From Nocardia sp. (GTDB taxonomy: Bacteria > Actinomycetota > Actinomycetes > Mycobacteriales > Mycobacteriaceae), in assembly GCA_013361595.1 (NCBI GenBank), contig JABFXT010000604.1, forward strand, positions 1 through 8,085: a stretch of 8,085 bases of DNA, written 5' to 3'. The position numbers and the translations under genes were made by a program. Each line of letters starts with the position of its first letter. Positions within the stretch are counted from its first letter, which is position 1. The notes beneath the pieces are model-generated. The model worked only from the letters and a program-made list of their open reading frames with translations. It had not been told where the DNA came from and made no database searches. Shown here piece after piece: positions 5,231 to 8,085 of the stretch.

Positions 5231-6805
5231 TCCCTCGGCCGGGGTGTCCAGGTCCACCAGGTAGCTGATGACCGCATCATCGACGCAGGTCGCACCGCCG
5301 TTGAGGACCACGGTATGGCTGTCACCCTCATGGGTGATCAGTGCCGCACCGAGCTGGTCGGCGAGATCGACACCCGCCTGATACGGGGTGGCCGGGTCCC
5401 CGGTGGTCGACACCACCACGATCCGGGGCAAACCCTGGACGGAGATGTCGTGCGGGCGGCTGGTGTTGGGCACCGGCCAGTCGGCGCACAGTTCCAGCGG
5501 CGCCGCCCCGGTGCCACGGCCGTCGTCCAGGAAAGGGGCGGCCCGCCGGTATTCGGTGTCCTGGCGACCGGCGACCGCCCGATCGGTGACCCGCGGATCG
5601 TCCACACAGCGGATCGCGTCGAAGGCGTCGGTGAGATTGCTGTAGGTGCCGTCGTCGCGGCGGCCGTTGTACATATCGGCGAGTTGCAGCAGGGTGTCGC
5701 CGCGCCCCTGCGACAGCTCGGTGAGCCCGATGGTGAGAACCGGCCAGAAATCGGCCCCGTACAAGGTCTGCTGTACGCCGGTGATCGCATCGTCGTAGCT
5801 GAGACCGCGGGGGTCGGTGGTGGCCGCGGGCGCGTCCCACAGCGGATCGACCAGCGCGCGGAAACGCGGAACCGCCTGTGCCGGGTCGGTTCCCAGCGGG
5901 CATTCCGGGGCTTGCGCGCAGTCCGCGGCGTAGGCGTCGAAAGCCTTCTGGAAACCGGCGGCCTGCCGCAACGATTCGGCGACCGGATCCTGCGAGGGGT
6001 CGATGGCGCCGTCCAGAACCATGGCGCGCACATTGCCCGGGTACTTCTCCGCGTACGCCGAGCCGAGCCGGGTGCCGTAGGAGTAGCCGAGATAGTTCAG
6101 CTTCGGGTCGCCCAGTACCGCCCGCAGGATATCCATATCCTGGACCACCTCACGGGTCCCGACATGGGCGAGGAATTCCGAACCGGTCCGGGCCACGCAG
6201 CGGTCGGCGTACTCCCGGTTCTCGGTCTCGGCTTCGCCGATACCTTCCGGCGTGTTCGGCACCGGGAGTTCGGCCCGTTCCGCGTCGGCCTCCGGCGGGG
6301 TCAGGCAGTCGATCGCGGGCGTGGAGGCACCCACCCCGCGTGGATCGAACCCGACCCGGTCGAACCGGTCGGCCAGTTCGGTCCCACCGCCCAGCATGAC
6401 GGTGGACAGCCCGGACATACCCGGACCGCCGGGGTTGATCAGCAGCGATCCGATCCTGGGCCCGGTGGCCCGCATCCGGGACACCGCCAGCCGCGCGGTC
6501 GGCCCGTCGGGGTCGGCGTAGTCGACCGGGACTTCGACCCGGGCGCACTGCGCGGCCGGTGGTAGCGCCTCACCGGGTTCGGTGAAGCCGGCGCAGGGCT
6601 CCCAGGACAGCGTCTGGGTATAGAAACGACTCAGCTCGGCCGGGATCGGCGCGGGCGGGGCCGGTTGCTCCCGGACCTCGTCCGCGCATCCGGCGACCAG
6701 TACCGTCGCCGCCGCCAGCACACCCGCCAGCACTCCACACCCGCTCCGCACCGGCGCAATGCTAGCGGGACGGGGCACAGCTCCTGGGGATGTGACGAAT
6801 CGCAC
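5219..6805 (-). CDS. Secreted alpha/beta-hydrolase lipoprotein, Hip1/CaeA-type serine protease (TAP-like C-terminus)
   Basis: The gene encodes 528 residues from the GTG at 6805. It is strongly similar to M. tuberculosis Rv2224c (Hip1/CaeA, about 520 residues) and its neighbour Rv2223c, which are cell-envelope serine hydrolases. An N-terminal hydrophobic segment (about 23-38) ends in a lipobox LVAGC, so Cys40 is probably lipidated and the enzyme anchored outside the membrane. The hydrolase core shows the oxyanion-side NPGGPG (124-129), FDPRGVGAS (153-161), and nucleophile elbow GYSYG with Ser242. The C-terminal TAP-like domain supplies TTGDPATPY (Asp470) and GDSHTVV (His497), completing the triad. 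Cysteines at 71, 87, 167, 203, 296, 302, 400, 440, 507 and 528 suggest extracellular disulfides. Start choice is uncertain. A GTG at 6751 (510 residues, shorter signal peptide, TANNNT box 7 bases upstream) is an attractive alternative, and a GTG at 6778 has AGGAG only 2 bases away. The natural substrate is unknown here; Hip1 cleaves the GroEL2 chaperone in M. tuberculosis. Confidence 0.93.
   Translation of the reverse strand: MRFVTSPGAVPRPASIAPVRSGCGVLAGVLAAATVLVAGCADEVREQPAPPAPIPAELSRFYTQTLSWEPCAGFTEPGEALPPAAQCARVEVPVDYADPDGPTARLAVSRMRATGPRIGSLLINPGGPGMSGLSTVMLGGGTELADRFDRVGFDPRGVGASTPAIDCLTPPEADAERAELPVPNTPEGIGEAETENREYADRCVARTGSEFLAHVGTREVVQDMDILRAVLGDPKLNYLGYSYGTRLGSAYAEKYPGNVRAMVLDGAIDPSQDPVAESLRQAAGFQKAFDAYAADCAQAPECPLGTDPAQAVPRFRALVDPLWDAPAATTDPRGLSYDDAITGVQQTLYGADFWPVLTIGLTELSQGRGDTLLQLADMYNGRRDDGTYSNLTDAFDAIRCVDDPRVTDRAVAGRQDTEYRRAAPFLDDGRGTGAAPLELCADWPVPNTSRPHDISVQGLPRIVVVSTTGDPATPYQAGVDLADQLGAALITHEGDSHTVVLNGGATCVDDAVISYLVDLDTPAEGLRC
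6759..6764 (-). promoter_or_regulatory. Candidate -10 box TAGCAT upstream of alternative hydrolase start
   Basis: On the minus strand TAGCAT (TANNNT) ends 7 bases before the in-frame GTG at 6751, copying the arrangement seen before glnA2. If real, it marks a leaderless start at or near 6751 and shortens the signal peptide to 21 residues before the lipobox cysteine. If translation starts at 6805, this box is within coding sequence and is probably chance. Confidence 0.3.
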
Positions 6806-6905
6806 CTGGTCGCGGGCTTAATTCGGGCTCGGGCGGGGGTGCACACTGGAAAGCGTCAACCAGACCCGGGGACCCGGTCAGGGCCTCGAGGAGACGAAAG
6901 GGACG
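6806..6905. other. Divergent spacer between the hydrolase gene and panB
   Basis: This 100-bp region must hold the panB promoter and, if the 6805 start is right, the hydrolase promoter as well. It contains the only AT-rich stretch nearby (TTAATT, 6818-6823), a tandem GACCCGGG/GACCCGGT repeat (6863-6878) and the palindrome CCTCGAGG (6884-6891). A loose -10 candidate for panB is CACACT (6842-6847), 18 bases after TTAATT, but it matches the consensus poorly. No clear operator was recognised. Confidence 0.4.
6897..6902 (+). promoter_or_regulatory. Ribosome binding site AAAGGG of panB
   Basis: AAAGGG lies 3 bases before the ATG at 6906 and 6 bases before the adjacent ATG at 6909. The spacing favours the second ATG, which would remove one methionine. 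A GAGGAG at 6888-6893 sits 12 bases upstream of 6906. The choice changes the protein by a single residue. Confidence 0.5.
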
Positions 6906-7781
6906 ATGATGTCCGTATCATCCGGCATGCCCGATTCCGCAGCGGAGACGCCCGTCTACGGTGCCACCGCCGCAACGAAACCGGCCCGCCGCGCCACCCG
7001 CGTCCAGCATCTACAGCAGATGAAGGCGACGGGCGAGCGCTGGGCCATGCTCACCGCCTACGACTACTCCAGTGCCCGCCTCTTCGACGAGGCCGGTATT
7101 CCGGTCCTGCTCATCGGCGACTCCGCCGCCAACGTGGTGTACGGGTACGAGACGACTGTGCCCATCACCACCGACGAGTTGATCCCGCTGGTCCGCGGCG
7201 TGGTCCGCGGCGCCCCGCACGCGCTGGTGGTGGCGGATCTGCCGTTCGGCAGCTACGAGGGATCCCCGGAACAGGCACTCGCCACGGCGACCCGGTTCAT
7301 GAAGGAGGGCGGCGCGCACGCGGTGAAACTCGAGGGCGGCGAACGGGTGGCCGATCAGATCAGGATGCTGACCGCCGCCGGTATCCCGGTGATGGCCCAT
7401 ATCGGCTTCACCCCGCAGAGCGTGAACACGCTGGGCGGTTACCGGGTCCAGGGCCGTGGTGCGGGCGCGGAGGGACTGCTCGCGGACGCGATCGCGGTAC
7501 AGGCCGCGGGTGCTTTCTCGGTGGTGATGGAGATGGTTCCGGCCGCGGTCGCGGCGCAGGTCACCAGCAAACTCGGTATTCCCACCGTCGGTATCGGCGC
7601 CGGTGCCGACTGCGACGCCCAGGTCCTCGTCTGGCAGGACATGGCCGGGTACACCAGCGGGAAGACCGCCAAGTTCGTGAAGCGTTTCGCCGCGGTCGGC
7701 GATCTGCTGCGCGAAGCGGCCGCCACCTACGCCGACGAAGTACGCCAGGGCACGTTCCCGGGTCCGGAACACAGTTTCTGA
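6906..7781 (+). CDS. panB: 3-methyl-2-oxobutanoate hydroxymethyltransferase (ketopantoate hydroxymethyltransferase)
   Basis: PanB transfers a hydroxymethyl group from 5,10-methylenetetrahydrofolate to 2-oxoisovalerate, giving ketopantoate, the first committed step of pantothenate and coenzyme A synthesis in the cytosol. The 291-residue product is slightly longer than typical PanB because of a variable N-terminal tail of about 30 residues, as in mycobacterial forms. Family motifs are all present: [17 protein letters not shown] (49-65), the Mg-binding Asp in [10 protein letters not shown] (Asp72), the second Mg Asp in [10 protein letters not shown] (Asp111), KLEGG (141-145), [16 protein letters not shown] (164-179), the catalytic Glu in VVMEMVP (Glu209), and [18 protein letters not shown] (229-246). 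The (beta/alpha)8 fold is complete, with no break. It is transcribed divergently from the hydrolase, and an 88-bp spacer separates it from the lipoprotein gene. No panC or panD is nearby. Function is certain at family level. Confidence 0.97.
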   Translation: MMSVSSGMPDSAAETPVYGATAATKPARRATRVQHLQQMKATGERWAMLTAYDYSSARLFDEAGIPVLLIGDSAANVVYGYETTVPITTDELIPLVRGVVRGAPHALVVADLPFGSYEGSPEQALATATRFMKEGGAHAVKLEGGERVADQIRMLTAAGIPVMAHIGFTPQSVNTLGGYRVQGRGAGAEGLLADAIAVQAAGAFSVVMEMVPAAVAAQVTSKLGIPTVGIGAGADCDAQVLVWQDMAGYTSGKTAKFVKRFAAVGDLLREAAATYADEVRQGTFPGPEHSF

Positions 7782-7859
7782 CCCGTAGCCGGTCGCGGAG
7801 CAGGCACCCACTCCGGCGCGGGATGGCAAACTCGGTATCGACGGTTTCGACTCGAGGTC

Positions 7860-7864
7860 AGAGG
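7860..7864 (+). promoter_or_regulatory. Shine-Dalgarno AGAGG of the lipoprotein gene
   Basis: AGAGG ends 5 bases before the ATG at 7870, an ideal spacing that fixes the start of the edge-truncated lipoprotein gene. The 88-bp gap after panB has only a weak 5-bp hairpin (CGGAG 7796-7800 with CTCCG 7811-7815), so read-through from panB is possible. Confidence 0.6.
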
Positions 7865-7869
7865 TACTG

Positions 7870-8085
7870 ATGCGGCGACGCGCTTGGACAACACGGGGTG
7901 CTCTCATGGTGGCGGGAGTGGCCGGGGCGGTACTGCTCACCGGCTGCGGCGGAGTGCAGACCGGTTCGCCGGACACCTCCCCGGCAGCTTCCGCCGCCTC
8001 CACGACCGGCTCGGTGACCGCGACCGGCGCCGCGTCCACCACCCCGCTCGAGATCCCGGACAAAGCCGCCCAGAACCTGTGCGAC
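7870..8085 (+). CDS. Putative lipoprotein, 3' end outside window
   Basis: The frame is open from the ATG at 7870 to the window edge (72 codons, no stop). The protein begins with a basic n-region (MRRRAWTTR), a hydrophobic core (about 11-23) and a lipobox LLTGC, so Cys26 should be lipidated and the mature protein held on the outer face of the membrane. Arg-Arg residues near the start also allow Tat export, though no strict twin-arginine motif is present. After the cysteine comes a low-complexity Ser/Thr/Ala/Pro/Gly linker (about 27-60), typical of actinobacterial lipoproteins, then IPDKAAQNLCD, probably the start of a folded domain. Too little of that domain is visible to assign a family. DUF3558-like or other small actinomycete lipoprotein families are possible but unsupported. 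Confidence 0.8.
   Translation, partial: MRRRAWTTRGALMVAGVAGAVLLTGCGGVQTGSPDTSPAASAASTTGSVTATGAASTTPLEIPDKAAQNLCD

Noticed and set aside
3682..5268. A 528-codon plus-strand open frame opposite glnA2
   Set aside because: The minus strand carries every glutamine synthetase signature. The plus frame has no known motif and crosses the spacers on both sides, so it is an artefact of codon bias.
5315..6565. Plus-strand open frame of 416 codons opposite the secreted hydrolase
   Set aside because: The minus-strand product has a lipobox and full catalytic triad. The plus frame shows only Arg/Gly/Val-rich shadow composition.
6665..7870. Plus-strand open frame of 401 codons overlapping panB in another frame
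   Set aside because: It is Arg-rich with no motif, and panB in the frame starting at 6906 is complete and unmistakable.
7011..8063. Minus-strand open frame of 350 codons opposite panB and the lipoprotein
   Set aside because: It runs antisense to two well-supported plus-strand genes with signal peptide and family motifs, and its own translation has no recognisable domain.
1..8085. Mobile elements, CRISPR arrays, tRNA or rRNA genes, toxin-antitoxin or defence genes
   Set aside because: No transposase, integrase, spaced repeat array, cloverleaf or defence-type protein was seen on either strand. Composition looks even across the window, with nothing that suggests recent transfer.

Overview
The window is GC-rich chromosomal DNA from a mycolic-acid actinomycete (order Mycobacteriales), most likely Nocardia or a close relative. 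The evidence is strong GC codon bias, GTG starts, and the gene order glnE - glnA2 - secreted alpha/beta-hydrolase - panB. As I recall it, the same order occurs in Mycobacterium tuberculosis (Rv2221c, Rv2222c, Rv2223c/Rv2224c, Rv2225). The genus is an inference; no rRNA or other marker is present.

Layout. Positions 1-145 are noncoding, with a small palindrome and a hairpin flanked by direct repeats. A short Rid/YjgF-family protein (146-547, +) follows. It converges on glnE, and a strong GC hairpin that could stop transcription from both sides lies between them. The minus strand then carries glnE (638-3649), glnA2 (3817-5154) and a Hip1/CaeA-type secreted serine hydrolase lipoprotein (5219-6805), transcribed in the order hydrolase, glnA2, glnE. 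A 100-bp divergent spacer separates the hydrolase from panB (6906-7781, +). A lipoprotein gene cut by the window edge (7870-8085, +) follows panB.

How the genes relate. GlnE adenylylates and deadenylylates glutamine synthetase. Its usual substrate, GlnA1, is not in the window. The neighbouring GlnA2 has a full glutamine-synthetase-fold motif set but a tryptophan where the adenylylated tyrosine would be, so GlnE probably does not control it. The ortholog-like GlnA2 of Streptomyces coelicolor has been described as a gamma-glutamylpolyamine synthetase, so ammonium assimilation should not be assumed here. PanB makes ketopantoate for pantothenate/CoA. The hydrolase acts outside the membrane, and nothing ties it mechanistically to nitrogen metabolism beyond conserved order.

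The window is mostly conserved core genome. I see no mobile element, CRISPR array, tRNA, rRNA or convincing new multi-gene system. The points most worth checking are a Rid protein without the catalytic arginine, the missing adenylylation tyrosine in GlnA2, a GlnR-like half-site in front of glnA2, and a shared pattern of TANNNT boxes 6-7 bases upstream of all three minus-strand genes, which suggests leaderless transcription.
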